Positions 1-10,877 are shown, counted from the first letter of the stretch. The stretch is DNA of 64,000 bases from Methylobacterium sp. AMS5 (GCF_001542815.1 NZ_CP006992.1:1865501-1929500), one strand, 5' to 3'. Numbers and translations: made by a program. Notes: generated from the sequence alone by a model not told the origin.

Positions 1-1569
1 CCCGGCGCCGAAGCGGTCCTGCAGGTAGCTCTCGGCGCGCTTTTCCATGCCGGCATCGGCCTCGACGTCGAGGCTGAGCGTCTTGCCCGCGAACCAAGCG
101 ACGACCTCGCCATCCTCGACGATCGGGCGGCCGTCCTTCAGCACGAGTTTCGCGCGCGAGAACATCGCCGTGCGATCCCGCTCGTCGCGGTAGATCGCGA
201 CGTCGGCCTTGGCGCCCTCGCGCAGGTGGCCGCGATCGGTCAGGCCGAGCAGCTTGGCCGGACCCGAGCGGGTGAGCTGGGCGATTTCGCTGAAGCTGTA
301 CTCGCGCTCGATCTTCGGCAGGCCGGAGCGTTCGCCGACGATCGCCGGCAGCGTCGCGATTTCCTTGGCGCGCTCTTCGGCATCCATCAGCAGGTGGATG
401 ATGCGCGGGTATTCGGTGAAGACGCCGCCATTGGGGTGGTCGGTCGTCAGGATGGTGCGCTCGGGGTTCGAGGAGAGCAGCATCAATTCCAGGCCGATCG
501 CCCATTGCAGCGACGAGACGGGGCCGCGCGGCCGATAGAGGAACGGCACCACGCCGCCGCCCTCGGCATCACCGGCCGAGATCACCCACTTCTTCGGCTT
601 GGCGCCCTTGCGGCCGCCGAACTGGCGCAGGATGTCGAGCGAGATCGTCACCGTCTGGCCGAACACCACCTGACCCACGTCGTAGGTCGCGTTGGGGTGC
701 GCCTCCATCGCCGCGTTGATCCGCTCGGCCGCCGAGCGGAAGCCGCCGGTCATCGGATTCTCGGGATCGACCACGCCGTAGGCGTAGAACTGGGCGTGGG
801 CGAAGTGGATGCGCCGGCCTTCGGCCGCCTCCAAAGTCGCGACGAGCGAGTCGTCGGCGCCGGGCAGGCCGAGATTGTTGCAGTGGACGTGCAGCGGGTG
901 CGGCACGCCGATCTCTTCCACCGCGTCGAGCAGCGCCGACATGATCGTGCGCGTCGAGAGCCCGTAGCAGGGGATCTCGTCGTCGAGGCTGAGCTTCAAC
1001 ACGCCGTCCTTGAAGGCCGAGGCGCCGCCCGCGTTGATGCACTTGACGCCCAGGCCCCGCGAATGGGCCAGCGTCTGCTGCACGAGGTCGCGCACAGCCT
1101 GCTTGCCCTCGCCGTCGCGCAGGAGCTGGAGCAGGTGATCGTCGTTGCCGAGCACCGCGAGGCCGCCGCGGTCGAGCAGCGGGATGTCGGCGAGTTCGAG
1201 ATGGGTCGCGAGCGCGTTCGAGGGCGGCAGCGCCGGCTCGACCGCCGTGGTGTAGCCCATCCGCGCGTAGTTGGCGCCGATCCAGCTTCCCGAGCCGCCG
1301 GCATGGGCGAAGGGATGGCCGTTGGGCGCGGATTCGCTGACGTAGAGGTCGGGCAGCAGCAGGCGGCTCATCACCACGTTGCCGCCGGCGATGTGCGAGT
1401 GCACCTCGACGCCGCCGGCCATCACCACGCAGCCCGTGGCGTCGATGGTTTGATCGGGGGCGCGCTCGCTCGGGGCGACGACGCGGCCATCCTCGATCCA
1501 GACGTCGCCGACGGCATCGCGCCCGGCTGTGGGATCGACCACCCGTCCACCGTGGATACGGGTCAGCAT
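1..1569 (-). CDS. fhcA: Formyltransferase/hydrolase complex subunit A (FhcA), 3' end outside the window
   Basis: Amidohydrolase-fold subunit of the Fhc complex, which hydrolyses formyl-methylofuran to formate in the cytoplasm. It is homologous to formylmethanofuran dehydrogenase subunit A (FwdA/FmdA). About 523 codons are visible and read without a stop to the window edge, so only a short C-terminal piece is missing. The protein begins MLTRIHGGRVVDP. A metal-site signature HSH (in EVHSHIAGG) lies near residue 57, followed by HVHCNN and TTDHPNGG motifs. The ATG overlaps the fhcB stop by 7 nt, which implies translational coupling. Genes for subunits D and C are expected next, beyond position 1. 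Family assignment is from sequence; activity is inferred. Confidence 0.95.
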   Translation of the reverse strand, partial: MLTRIHGGRVVDPTAGRDAVGDVWIEDGRVVAPSERAPDQTIDATGCVVMAGGVEVHSHIAGGNVVMSRLLLPDLYVSESAPNGHPFAHAGGSGSWIGANYARMGYTTAVEPALPPSNALATHLELADIPLLDRGGLAVLGNDDHLLQLLRDGEGKQAVRDLVQQTLAHSRGLGVKCINAGGASAFKDGVLKLSLDDEIPCYGLSTRTIMSALLDAVEEIGVPHPLHVHCNNLGLPGADDSLVATLEAAEGRRIHFAHAQFYAYGVVDPENPMTGGFRSAAERINAAMEAHPNATYDVGQVVFGQTVTISLDILRQFGGRKGAKPKKWVISAGDAEGGGVVPFLYRPRGPVSSLQWAIGLELMLLSSNPERTILTTDHPNGGVFTEYPRIIHLLMDAEERAKEIATLPAIVGERSGLPKIEREYSFSEIAQLTRSGPAKLLGLTDRGHLREGAKADVAIYRDERDRTAMFSRAKLVLKDGRPIVEDGEVVAWFAGKTLSLDVEADAGMEKRAESYLQDRFGAG

Positions 1570-2651
1570 GAGACACCCTTCTCGATGAGGCGGTCGCGGA
1601 TGCGGGTGAGCACGCCGGCCGCAGTCTCCGTTTCAGCCGGCGTCTTCGATGGATCGCTGGCCTCGGCATAGGCGATGACGCCGCGCCGGTCGTTCCAGAG
1701 AGCGCCGCCGACGCTCTGGCCGGGCACGCCCACGGTGATGACGACCTCCGCCGTCTCGCCCGCGGCCTCCTGAGAGCCCTCGCCGACGATGGCGATCGTC
1801 GGCAGGCTGCCGAGCCAGGCGGGGCGCGGGGCGGGAAGCGAGGCGAGCCACAGGGCGGCGTCGGCCTCGCCCTCGGCGATCTGGCGGGCGCTGTCGAAGC
1901 GCCAGGGATCGTGCTCGGGCTGATGCCGGCCGAAACCGACGCGGGGCGCCTGTCCCGTGGTCCAGGCGGAGAGCTGTACGGCGGCCCGGCCCTGGAACGG
2001 GTCGGCCAGCGTCAGGGCGAAGAAGCGGGTGGATTCGTTGAGGTCGCGGATCAGCCCCTGGAGCATTTCCGCGCCGAGTTCGCCGACCTCCTCCGGGTCG
2101 TAGACGACGACGCCGTACCGGGCCGCGAACAGGCGCTTGGCGAGGTCGGCAAAGGCGGCCTCACCGGCGAGATGTCCCTTGGCGAAGGCGCGCAGGTGCC
2201 CGAGCGAAATGGCGAGGCCACCGGCATCCGCCGCATAAGCGACGTGCCGGATCGCGCCGTTCTGAGGGCCGCCCAGCGAGAGCAGGGCACGCTCGGTACC
2301 CGCCGCGCGTCCGCGGCTCGGGGCCGCGGCGGCGATCTCGGCGATCAGATCGCCGTCCCAGGGACGGTTGCCGACGATCAGAACCACGTCCGCCCGGCCG
2401 ATCGTTTCGGCCCGTGTCGTGCTCATCGCACCACCCGCGCTGAGCGCACCGAGTTCGGCGTAGACGCTGGGGCCGGAAACGGGATCGAGCGAGGCGCCGA
2501 GGGTCTCGGCCAGCCGGTAGGCGGCGCGCAGCGCCGAGACTTCTGCGCTCAGGCCTGCCAGCACCGGCACGCGTGAGGCGGCGAGCAGGTCGGCCGCGGC
2601 CTCGACCGCAGCGTCACCATCCGCTGCGCCTCCCTTCACCCAGGCTGCCAT
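1563..2651 (-). CDS. fhcB: Formyltransferase/hydrolase complex subunit B (FhcB)
   Basis: 362-residue homologue of the molybdopterin-type subunit B of formylmethanofuran dehydrogenase (FwdB/FmdB). In methylotrophs the Fhc complex acts as a transferase/hydrolase rather than a redox enzyme, and the sequence agrees: the only cysteine in the protein is the last residue, so the cysteine ligands for an FeS cluster and the active-site Cys/Sec of archaeal FwdB are absent. It starts MAAWVKGGAADGDAA at an ATG and its stop overlaps the fhcA start (shared ATGCTGA). It is the first gene of the leftward fhc operon; the promoter must lie in the 427-bp divergent region shared with the beta-RFAP synthase gene. 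Confidence 0.93.
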   Translation of the reverse strand: MAAWVKGGAADGDAAVEAAADLLAASRVPVLAGLSAEVSALRAAYRLAETLGASLDPVSGPSVYAELGALSAGGAMSTTRAETIGRADVVLIVGNRPWDGDLIAEIAAAAPSRGRAAGTERALLSLGGPQNGAIRHVAYAADAGGLAISLGHLRAFAKGHLAGEAAFADLAKRLFAARYGVVVYDPEEVGELGAEMLQGLIRDLNESTRFFALTLADPFQGRAAVQLSAWTTGQAPRVGFGRHQPEHDPWRFDSARQIAEGEADAALWLASLPAPRPAWLGSLPTIAIVGEGSQEAAGETAEVVITVGVPGQSVGGALWNDRRGVIAYAEASDPSKTPAETETAAGVLTRIRDRLIEKGVSC

Positions 2652-2929
2652 GCTTCCTCACCGTGCTTCTTCGGGCATCCCCGCGTCGAGGCGGGGCGAA
2701 AGACGGTCACGTCCGAAGGGCGCGGGCGCCCCTGGTGGAGCCTCGATGCCTCGAAATCCGGAATGCGGGTTCGGGGGCAGTGGCTCGGACCGGCTCCGCG
2801 AAGGGAGCCGGGTGGTTTTGCATTCCTGTGCCGGAGGCCGCAAGCCCCCGCCGAAGTTTGCATCAGGATTTCGTTCGTCGAGCCACTCTCTCCGATCACC
2901 GGGGTTTCGCGCGAAAAGGATTCGGCGCG

Positions 2930-2975
2930 GCGACAACCGCATCGGCATTTGCGAGGATGCCGATGCGGTTGTCGC
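2930..2975. repeat. Perfect 19-bp inverted repeat in the fhcB / beta-RFAP synthase divergent region
   Basis: Arm GCGACAACCGCATCGGCAT (2930-2948) is matched exactly by its reverse complement at 2957-2975 across an 8-nt loop. A further copy of the half-site GGTTGTCGC follows at about 2982-2990. The surrounding gap, 2652-3078 (427 bp), holds no convincing gene; it must hold the promoters for both divergent operons. The repeat could be a regulator site, a transcript hairpin in the 5' leader of the rightward operon, or a dispersed REP-type palindrome. Confidence 0.8.
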
Positions 2976-3078
2976 GAGTGAGGTTGTCGCGGGCGCCGCA
3001 GCATGTGAGAAGCCGCCCCCACCGTTGGGCGCGTCCGCGCCGGCTGGGCCGGCAACGTCGGCGGAAGGGAATGAGACC

Positions 3079-4077
3079 GTGGCCGAGGTCCCGGACCAGA
3101 CGGCTGAGATCGTGAGCGCGACGACATCCCGGCCGGCCGGGGTCGGCGTGCGGGTCCGCGCGCCCGCGCGCCTGCATTTCGGCTTCCTCGATCTCAATGG
3201 CGGCCTCGGGCGCCGCTTCGGCAGCATCGGGCTCGCCCTCGACGCGCCGGCCGTCCAACTCGTCGCCCGCCCCGCCAAGCGCGCCTCCGCCAGCGGCCCG
3301 GAGGCCGAGCGGGTGCGCGCCAACCTGCTGGCCGCCGCCGCCTATCTCGATGTGCCGGAGGCCGTGGCGGTGGAGGTCGAGGAATCGATTCCCGCCCATG
3401 CCGGCTTCGGCTCGGGCACGCAGCTCGCGCTGGCCGTCGCCGCCGCGCTGGCGCGCCTCAATAGACGTCCCTTCGCGCCGGCGGACTTCGCCGACGTGCT
3501 CGACCGCGGCAACCGTTCCGGTGTCGGGCTCGCCGCCTTCACCGAGGGCGGGCTGATCGTGGACGGCGGGCGCGACGGCTCCGGTGCGCCGCCGCCCGTC
3601 ATCGCCCGGCTGCCCTATCCGGAGGATTGGCGGGTCGTGCTGATCCTCGATGAGGCCATGACCGGTGTGCATGGCTCCCGCGAGACCGAGGCGTTCCGCG
3701 ACCTGCCGCCCTTCGATGCGGGGCAGGCCGCCGAGATCTGCCGGATCGTGCTGATGCAGGTGCTGCCCGCCGCCGCGACGGCCGAGCCGAACGGGTTCGG
3801 CGCCGGCATCACCGCGATCCAGAAGCGGATCGGCGACCATTTCGCCCCGCACCAGGGCGGGCGCTTCGCCAGCCCTGCCGTGGCCGACGCTCTCGCGGCG
3901 ATCGCGCAGGCCGGCGTGCCCGGCTACGGCCAGAGTTCCTGGGGGCCGACCGGCTTCGCGCTCGTGCCCTCGCAGAGGGAGGCGGAGGCGCTGGTGGCGG
4001 GGCTGGCGCGGCCCGGCCGCCTGCGCTTCGTCATCGCCCGCGGACGCAATGTCGGCGCCTCGGTTGCGGAAGTTTAG
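3079..4077 (+). CDS. Beta-ribofuranosylaminobenzene 5'-phosphate synthase (MptG family; Orf4 of the C1 cluster)
   Basis: Catalyses the first committed step of H4MPT synthesis, joining p-aminobenzoate-type substrate and PRPP with loss of CO2. It is a GHMP-kinase-fold protein of about 332 residues. The N-terminal core reads VRVRAPARLHFGFLDLNGGLGRRFGSI, and the glycine/serine-rich loop HAGFGSGTQLALAVAAAL matches the GHMP motif. The reading frame is open far upstream, but the stretch before 3079 lacks family similarity. I chose GTG 3079 because GGAAGGGA sits 8 nt upstream and it gives the usual family length. It begins the rightward H4MPT gene group, 110 bp before mtdB. Confidence 0.9.
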   Translation: MAEVPDQTAEIVSATTSRPAGVGVRVRAPARLHFGFLDLNGGLGRRFGSIGLALDAPAVQLVARPAKRASASGPEAERVRANLLAAAAYLDVPEAVAVEVEESIPAHAGFGSGTQLALAVAAALARLNRRPFAPADFADVLDRGNRSGVGLAAFTEGGLIVDGGRDGSGAPPPVIARLPYPEDWRVVLILDEAMTGVHGSRETEAFRDLPPFDAGQAAEICRIVLMQVLPAAATAEPNGFGAGITAIQKRIGDHFAPHQGGRFASPAVADALAAIAQAGVPGYGQSSWGPTGFALVPSQREAEALVAGLARPGRLRFVIARGRNVGASVAEV

Positions 4078-4187
4078 AGCTTTTTCTTTTTCCCGGTTCA
4101 AAGAAACCTGCGCTTGACCGGCGCCAATCGTTCCGGTTTTGCAGCTGAAGCGCCCGGCAATGGCGCGGTCACGAGAGGACGAACACC

Positions 4188-5081
4188 ATGGCCCGCTCGA
4201 TCCTGCACATGCTGACGCCGCTCAAGCACATGAGCCCGTTCGACGTGAACATGGCGATCGATGCCGGCTTCGAGACGCTGATCCCCTATACGGGTGTCGA
4301 TCTCACCGATGTCGTCTCGCTGACGCAGGACTCGATCTTCTCCCGCGCGCCGCAGGACGGCGTGCGCACCGGCATCTTCATCGGCGGCAAGAACGCCGAG
4401 CTGGCGCTCGACATGGTGGACCGGGCGAAGAAGGCCTTTGTGCCTCCCTTCGTCAACCACGTCTTCGCCGACCCGGCCGGCTCCTTCACCACCGGTGCGG
4501 CGATGGTCGCCGAGGTCGCCCGCGCGCTGAAAGCGCGGTTCGGCACCGACCTGAAGGGCAAGCGCATCGTCATCTTCGGCGGCGCGGGCGTGGTCGCCTA
4601 CGTCGCGGCGGTGATCGGCGCGCTGGAGGGGGCGCACAGCGTGCTCGTCGGCCATGACGGCGAGGAGCGCGTCTCGAAGATCGCCTTCACCATGAAGTGG
4701 CGCTTCGGCATCGAGGTCGGCGCCGTGGACGGCACCCTGCCCGAGGCGCGCCGCGCCGCGATTACGGACGCCGACGTGATCCTCTCGGCCGGCCCCGCCG
4801 GCGTCTCGATCCTGACGGCGGAGGATCTCGAATCCGCGCCGAAGCTCTTGGTGGCCTCCGACGTCAACGCCGTACCGCCCGCCGGCATCGCCGGCATCGA
4901 CGTGAACGCCGTCGACGTGCCCCTGCCCACCGGCAAGGGCGTCGGCATCGGCGCGCTCGCGGTCGGCAACGTCAAGTACCAGACCCAGTGCCGCATGTTC
5001 CGCAAGATGCTGGAGGCGCAGGAGCCGCTTTGTCTCGATTTCCGCGACGCCTACAAGCTCGCCGTCGAGATCGCCGGCTGA
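4188..5081 (+). CDS. mtdB: NAD(P)-dependent methylene-H4MPT dehydrogenase (MtdB)
   Basis: Oxidises methylene-dH4MPT to methenyl-dH4MPT with NAD or NADP in the cytoplasm, the step between Fae and Mch. The 297-residue protein starts MARSILHMLTPLKHMSPFD and carries a Rossmann nucleotide loop (RIVIFGGAGVVAYVAA) at about residues 125-140 and a C-terminal substrate segment with NVKYQTQCRMF. Length matches the MtdA/MtdB family; the neighbours (mch, fae) favour MtdB over the folate enzyme MtdA. The gap upstream (4078-4187) is AT-rich for this genome and could hold a promoter. Confidence 0.95.
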   Translation: MARSILHMLTPLKHMSPFDVNMAIDAGFETLIPYTGVDLTDVVSLTQDSIFSRAPQDGVRTGIFIGGKNAELALDMVDRAKKAFVPPFVNHVFADPAGSFTTGAAMVAEVARALKARFGTDLKGKRIVIFGGAGVVAYVAAVIGALEGAHSVLVGHDGEERVSKIAFTMKWRFGIEVGAVDGTLPEARRAAITDADVILSAGPAGVSILTAEDLESAPKLLVASDVNAVPPAGIAGIDVNAVDVPLPTGKGVGIGALAVGNVKYQTQCRMFRKMLEAQEPLCLDFRDAYKLAVEIAG

Positions 5082-5122
5082 GCCCGAACCTGAACCCACC
5101 TCCGCATCGGGAGGGCGACGCG

Positions 5123-7217
<2,095 letters not shown>

Positions 7218-7301
7218 CGCGCCCGCGTGAGACCCTCCCCCCTCGCGGGAGAGGGTCGTCGAGAGCCGATTTGACCGGAGTGCTCTGGCAAGCTTCTCGT
7301 T

Positions 7302-7432
7302 CCTCATGCTGAGGTGCTGCGTCAGCCGCCTCGAAGCACGCCGCGACGCGGACCCCAAGGGACCGGTGCCGCAGGATCGGTCGTTCCGGCGTGCTTCGAG
7401 GCCGAGCTTTCGCTCGGCACCTCCGCATGAGG
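7302..7432. repeat. Nested palindromic intergenic element (MITE/REP-like)
   Basis: Between mch and the next gene lies a 131-bp element with two nested inverted repeats. The outer arms are CCTCATGCTGAGGTGC (7302-7317) and its complement at 7417-7432 with one mismatch. The inner arms are GCCTCGAAGCACGCCG (7328-7343) and its exact complement at 7387-7402. The design resembles short non-coding palindromic repeats common in Rhizobiales genomes; copy number cannot be judged from this window. Confidence 0.75.
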
Positions 7433-7495
7433 ACCGGCATGAACACCCGATCAGCTCGGTCAAACAGGCTCTGAGAAAAACGGAAAAAAGAGCGA

Positions 7496-8410
7496 ATGCG
7501 CATCGGGCTCGCGGCCGACAACGGCAATTGGCACAAGGCGCGGCTGCGGGAGGCCTTGCGGGGCTTCGGAGCCGAGCCGCTGCTGTTCTCGCTCGCCGAC
7601 GTCGCCGTGGTCACCGGTGGCGGTGAGCCGCTGCGGGTGCCCGGCTTCGAGGACGGGCTGCCCGACGGCGTCCTGCTGCGCACCATCGCCGGCGGCACGT
7701 TCGAGGCCACCACCATGCGGCTCGGCGTGCTCCACGCGCTGGTCGCCTCGGGCGTCACCGTCTGGAACGGGCCGACGGCGATCGAGCGCTCGGTGGACAA
7801 GGCGGCGACCTCGCTTCTGATCGCCCGCGCCGGCTTGCCGACGCCCGACACCTTCGTCGTCTCGAAGCGCGAGGCGGCGGCCGAGATCGTCGCCCGCGAG
7901 GCGCGGCCGGGAAAACCGATCGTGCTCAAGCCCCTGTTCGGCTCGCAGGGCGAGGGGCTGATGCTCCTCGAAAACCCCGATGATTTGCCGGCGCAGGAGG
8001 CGGTGAGCGGTGTCTACTACCTTCAGCGCTACGTCGCCCGTGCCGACGGGCTGTGGCGCGACTACCGCGTCTTCGTCTGCGAGGGCCGGGCGATCGCCGG
8101 CATGATCCGCGAGGGCGACGGCTGGATCACCAACGTCCACCGCGGCGGCCGGCCCTTCGCCTGGGACGTGCCGGCCCGCGCCGCCGAACTCGCCGAGGCC
8201 GCCGCCGCCGCGGTCGGCGTCGATTATACCGGTATCGACCTCGTCGAGGATGGCGAAGGCGGCTTTCTGGTGCTGGAGGTCAATTCCATGCCGGCCTGGT
8301 CCGGCCTGCAGCAGGTGACGGAGGTCGACATCGCCGGGGCGGTGGCGCGCGGCTTCCTCAACGCGGTGCGCGCCGCTCGCCCGCCGCGGCTGGTCTCGGC
8401 GCTCGGATGA
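7496..8410 (+). CDS. RimK-like ATP-grasp alpha-L-glutamate ligase (MptN-like)
   Basis: 304-residue ATP-grasp protein of the RimK/MptN family, which adds amino acids, usually glutamate, to a carboxylate through an acyl-phosphate. Seen are an ATP-binding core (KPIVLKPLFGSQGEGLMLL) near residue 140, a central YYLQRYV segment, and the metal-binding C-terminal motif FLVLEVNSMPAWSGLQQ. Location among H4MPT genes makes a side-chain ligase for dH4MPT or methylofuran likely; the exact substrate is inferred. Its stop overlaps the next start (ATGA), so the two are probably coupled. Confidence 0.87.
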   Translation: MRIGLAADNGNWHKARLREALRGFGAEPLLFSLADVAVVTGGGEPLRVPGFEDGLPDGVLLRTIAGGTFEATTMRLGVLHALVASGVTVWNGPTAIERSVDKAATSLLIARAGLPTPDTFVVSKREAAAEIVAREARPGKPIVLKPLFGSQGEGLMLLENPDDLPAQEAVSGVYYLQRYVARADGLWRDYRVFVCEGRAIAGMIREGDGWITNVHRGGRPFAWDVPARAAELAEAAAAAVGVDYTGIDLVEDGEGGFLVLEVNSMPAWSGLQQVTEVDIAGAVARGFLNAVRAARPPRLVSALG

Positions 8411-9276
8411 GCGGGACGCCGCCCGGCGGCCTGTCTGCGGCGACGGTGGCCGACCTCTACCGGGCCGCCTGCCTCGCCGAACTCGACGCGCTGAAACCCG
8501 GCAACGTCCACGGCTACGCCCCCGGCCACCGCATGGTCGTGGCCGATTTCGTCACCAGTGCCGACGTGTCGGCACCGCCGCTCGCTGCCGCGGGAGCGCG
8601 CGTCGGGCAGCGGGTGCGCGGCGGGGTCGAGGCGACTTTCGCCGCCGTCGAGCAGAACACCAATCTCGGCATCCTGCTCCTCTGCGCGCCGCTCGCTTAT
8701 GCCGCGGAGCAGCCCGGCCCGCTGACCGAGGCCCTGAACGCCGTGCTGGCGGGGTTCGATGCCTCCGATTCCCGCGACGTGTTCGCGGCGATCCGCCGGG
8801 CCAATCCCGGCGGCCTCGGCCGGGCCGAGCGCCACGACGTGTCCCGAACCGATGACGGAGCGGTCCCGCCGCTGCGCGCGGCGATGGCGGAGGCCGCCCC
8901 GCGCGACCGCATCGCCCGCGCCTACACGGACGGTTTTCGTGATCTTTTCGCGATCGGCCTGCCGGCGCTGGTGGGCGCGCGGGCGCGCGGGCTCGTCCCG
9001 CCCTGGACGACGACCGCGGTTCATCTCGCCTATCTCATGGCCGTGCCGGACAGCCACATCGCCCGCAAGCACGGCCCCGAGCGGGCCGAGGCGGTGCGGG
9101 CGCAAACGCAGGCGTCTCTCGCAGGCCTCGATCTCGCAACAGCGCCGGTCGAGCAGCTCCTCGACTACGACCGCGCGCTGAAGCAGGCCGGCCTCAATCC
9201 CGGCACGAGCGCCGACTTCACCGTCGCGACGCTGTTTCTCGACGCCCTCCTGTCCGCCCGTGGCGAGACCGTCTGA
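8407..9276 (+). CDS. Triphosphoribosyl-dephospho-CoA synthase (CitG/MdcB)-family protein of the C1 cluster
   Basis: 289-residue all-helical protein of the CitG family. Known CitG enzymes join dephospho-CoA and ATP to make the citrate-lyase prosthetic group precursor; members in H4MPT gene clusters have a different, unsettled role in cofactor synthesis. Motifs seen are ELDALKPGNVHGYAPGHRM near residue 25, EQNTNLGILLLCAPLAYA near residue 80 and GLNPGTSADFTVATLFLDAL at the C-terminus. The ATG overlaps the preceding stop by 4 nt. No citrate lyase or malonate decarboxylase gene is nearby, which argues against the classic function. Confidence 0.85.
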   Translation: MSGTPPGGLSAATVADLYRAACLAELDALKPGNVHGYAPGHRMVVADFVTSADVSAPPLAAAGARVGQRVRGGVEATFAAVEQNTNLGILLLCAPLAYAAEQPGPLTEALNAVLAGFDASDSRDVFAAIRRANPGGLGRAERHDVSRTDDGAVPPLRAAMAEAAPRDRIARAYTDGFRDLFAIGLPALVGARARGLVPPWTTTAVHLAYLMAVPDSHIARKHGPERAEAVRAQTQASLAGLDLATAPVEQLLDYDRALKQAGLNPGTSADFTVATLFLDALLSARGETV

Positions 9277-9522
9277 GCGTTTGTCGGGCCCTCGCCCGCG
9301 AGGGGACGAATCTTGTCGCGTCAAGGCCCCCCGGCTTCCAAAAAATCGCCGATTTCAGGGCTTTGCGCGGGTTGTTCGGCGGAATGGCCCGCTGTAGGGT
9401 CCGCCCCGCTATCCGGGCAAACCGGCTCGGCTCTCAGCCGGGCGCCGCAAACAAGGATGGCTTCCAGGCCTCGCCTCCTCTCAGGCCAGGCCTTTTTTCC
9501 GGAATCCAGGGAGAGACCCCGA

Positions 9523-10035
9523 ATGGCAAAGATCACCAAGGTTCAGGTCGGCGAGGCCCTCGTCGGCGACGGCAACGAAGTCGCCCACATCGACCTCATC
9601 ATCGGACCGCGCGGTTCGCCCGCCGAGACGGCCTTCTGCAACGGTCTGGTCAACAACAAGCACGGCTTCACCAGCCTGCTCGCCGTGATCGCGCCGAACC
9701 TGCCGTGCAAGCCGAACACGCTGATGTTCAACAAGGTCACCATCAACGACGCCCGTCAGGCCGTCCAGATGTTCGGCCCGGCCCAGCATGGCGTCGCCAT
9801 GGCCGTGCAGGACGCGGTTGCCGAAGGCATCATCCCGGCCGACGAAGCCGACGACCTGTACGTGCTGGTCGGCGTGTTCATCCACTGGGAAGCGGCCGAC
9901 GACGCCAAGATCCAGAAGTACAACTACGAGGCCACCAAGCTCTCGATCCAGCGCGCCGTCAACGGCGAGCCGAAGGCTTCGGTCGTCACCGAGCAGCGCA
10001 AGTCGGCGACCCACCCCTTCGCCGCCAACGCTTAG
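9523..10035 (+). CDS. fae: Formaldehyde-activating enzyme (Fae)
   Basis: Condenses free formaldehyde with dH4MPT to methylene-dH4MPT, the entry and detoxification step of the pathway; the enzyme is abundant and cytoplasmic in methylotrophs. The 170-residue protein starts [19 protein letters not shown] and contains His22 in the AHIDLIIG strand, the expected general acid/base, plus the conserved [24 protein letters not shown] block. The frame is open upstream, but ATG 9523, preceded by GGGAGAG, gives exactly the family N-terminus. A 246-bp gap upstream suggests a separate promoter, and a strong terminator follows. Confidence 0.98.
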
Positions 10036-10132
10036 ATCGGAGGCAGTCCTGGGCAGAGCGAGCCTCCGCCCGCACCGCGGGGTCTGCTCCAGCGACTGGC
10101 TTCGATCTTCCTTGGACGATAGTTGATGGATC

Positions 10133-10157
10133 GGGACGGCTTCGGCCGTCCCTTTCT
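10133..10157 (+). terminator. Rho-independent terminator of fae
   Basis: GGGACGGC (10133-10140), a TTCG tetraloop and GCCGTCCC (10145-10152) form a perfect 8-bp stem followed by TTTCTTTTT. It lies about 100 bp past the fae stop and just before the 3' end of the convergent HisA-like gene. Confidence 0.88.
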
Positions 10158-10178
10158 TTTTGGGCGCGTGCCTGAACC

Positions 10179-10874
10179 TCAGCGCAGCCGCCCGTCATGG
10201 ATCGCCGAGGCGACCAGCGCTCCGGCCGCCCCGGCCTCTTCGAGGCGTGCCGCGTCCTCCGGCCCGCGCACGCCGCCGGCCGCGTAGATCCGCCGACCCC
10301 CGCCCGCCTCGACGGCCCGCGACACCCCTGAGATATCGGGACCAGTCCCGGTGCCGACCCGTGCCAGCGTCATCACGATCACATCCTCGGGCCACGTCTC
10401 CGCATCGTCGTGCAGGGTGTCCGGTCCGAGCCGTTCCGCGCCCCGGCTGTCGAGGGAGAGCACGGCACGGTTGCCGAGCGCACGCACGAGGTCCGCATCC
10501 CGCTGGCTCTCGCTGCCGAGTACCGGGCGACCGAGCCCGAACGCGGTGAAACGCGCGACGCCCGAGAAATCACAGAAGCCGGCATCGACCCACAGCGTCA
10601 CCCCTGGGCAGGCGCTGGCCACCGCCTCGAGGCTGGCACGGTCGGGCGCCCGGCCCTCCATGATCGCGTCGAGGTCGGCGACGTAGAGCCGGTCCCCCCC
10701 GACGGCATCGAGAAGGCCGCGGGCCACGTCGGCGGGTCGCGAGCCTCTGGCCAAGGGGGTATCGATCGGGGCATAGGCGTCACGCTCGCCCGCGCGGGCG
10801 CGCACCACCTGCCCGTGGCGCAGGTCGATCACCGGGATCAGCCGAAACGGCCGCCCCTCAGAACCGTGAGACAT
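10179..10874 (-). CDS. HisA/HisF-family TIM-barrel protein of the H4MPT cluster
   Basis: 231-residue (beta/alpha)8 barrel related to HisA, the ProFAR isomerase of histidine synthesis. The N-terminus FRLIPVIDLRHGQVVRARAGE and the C-terminal phosphate loop IYAAGGVRGPEDAARLEEAGAAGALVASAIHDG are clear. Archaeal and methylotroph relatives next to methanopterin genes are thought to work in cofactor synthesis, not histidine synthesis, but the reaction is not known to me. The start at 10874 gives the family N-terminus; a longer frame is open upstream. It lies back to back with the MfnF-like gene, with only 3 bp between the chosen starts. Confidence 0.82.
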   Translation of the reverse strand: MSHGSEGRPFRLIPVIDLRHGQVVRARAGERDAYAPIDTPLARGSRPADVARGLLDAVGGDRLYVADLDAIMEGRAPDRASLEAVASACPGVTLWVDAGFCDFSGVARFTAFGLGRPVLGSESQRDADLVRALGNRAVLSLDSRGAERLGPDTLHDDAETWPEDVIVMTLARVGTGTGPDISGVSRAVEAGGGRRIYAAGGVRGPEDAARLEEAGAAGALVASAIHDGRLR

Positions 10875-10877
10875 CGC

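Noticed and set aside
569..1669. 366-codon minus-strand frame inside fhcA
   Set aside because: Out of frame with FhcA, whose homology is continuous to the window edge.
226..1671. 481-codon plus-strand frame over fhcA
   Set aside because: Low-complexity Arg/Val/Gly string; shadow of fhcA on the opposite strand.
2650..3078. N-terminal extension of the beta-RFAP synthase frame
   Set aside because: The extension has no family similarity and includes the 19-bp palindrome; GTG 3079 with its ribosome site fits the family length.
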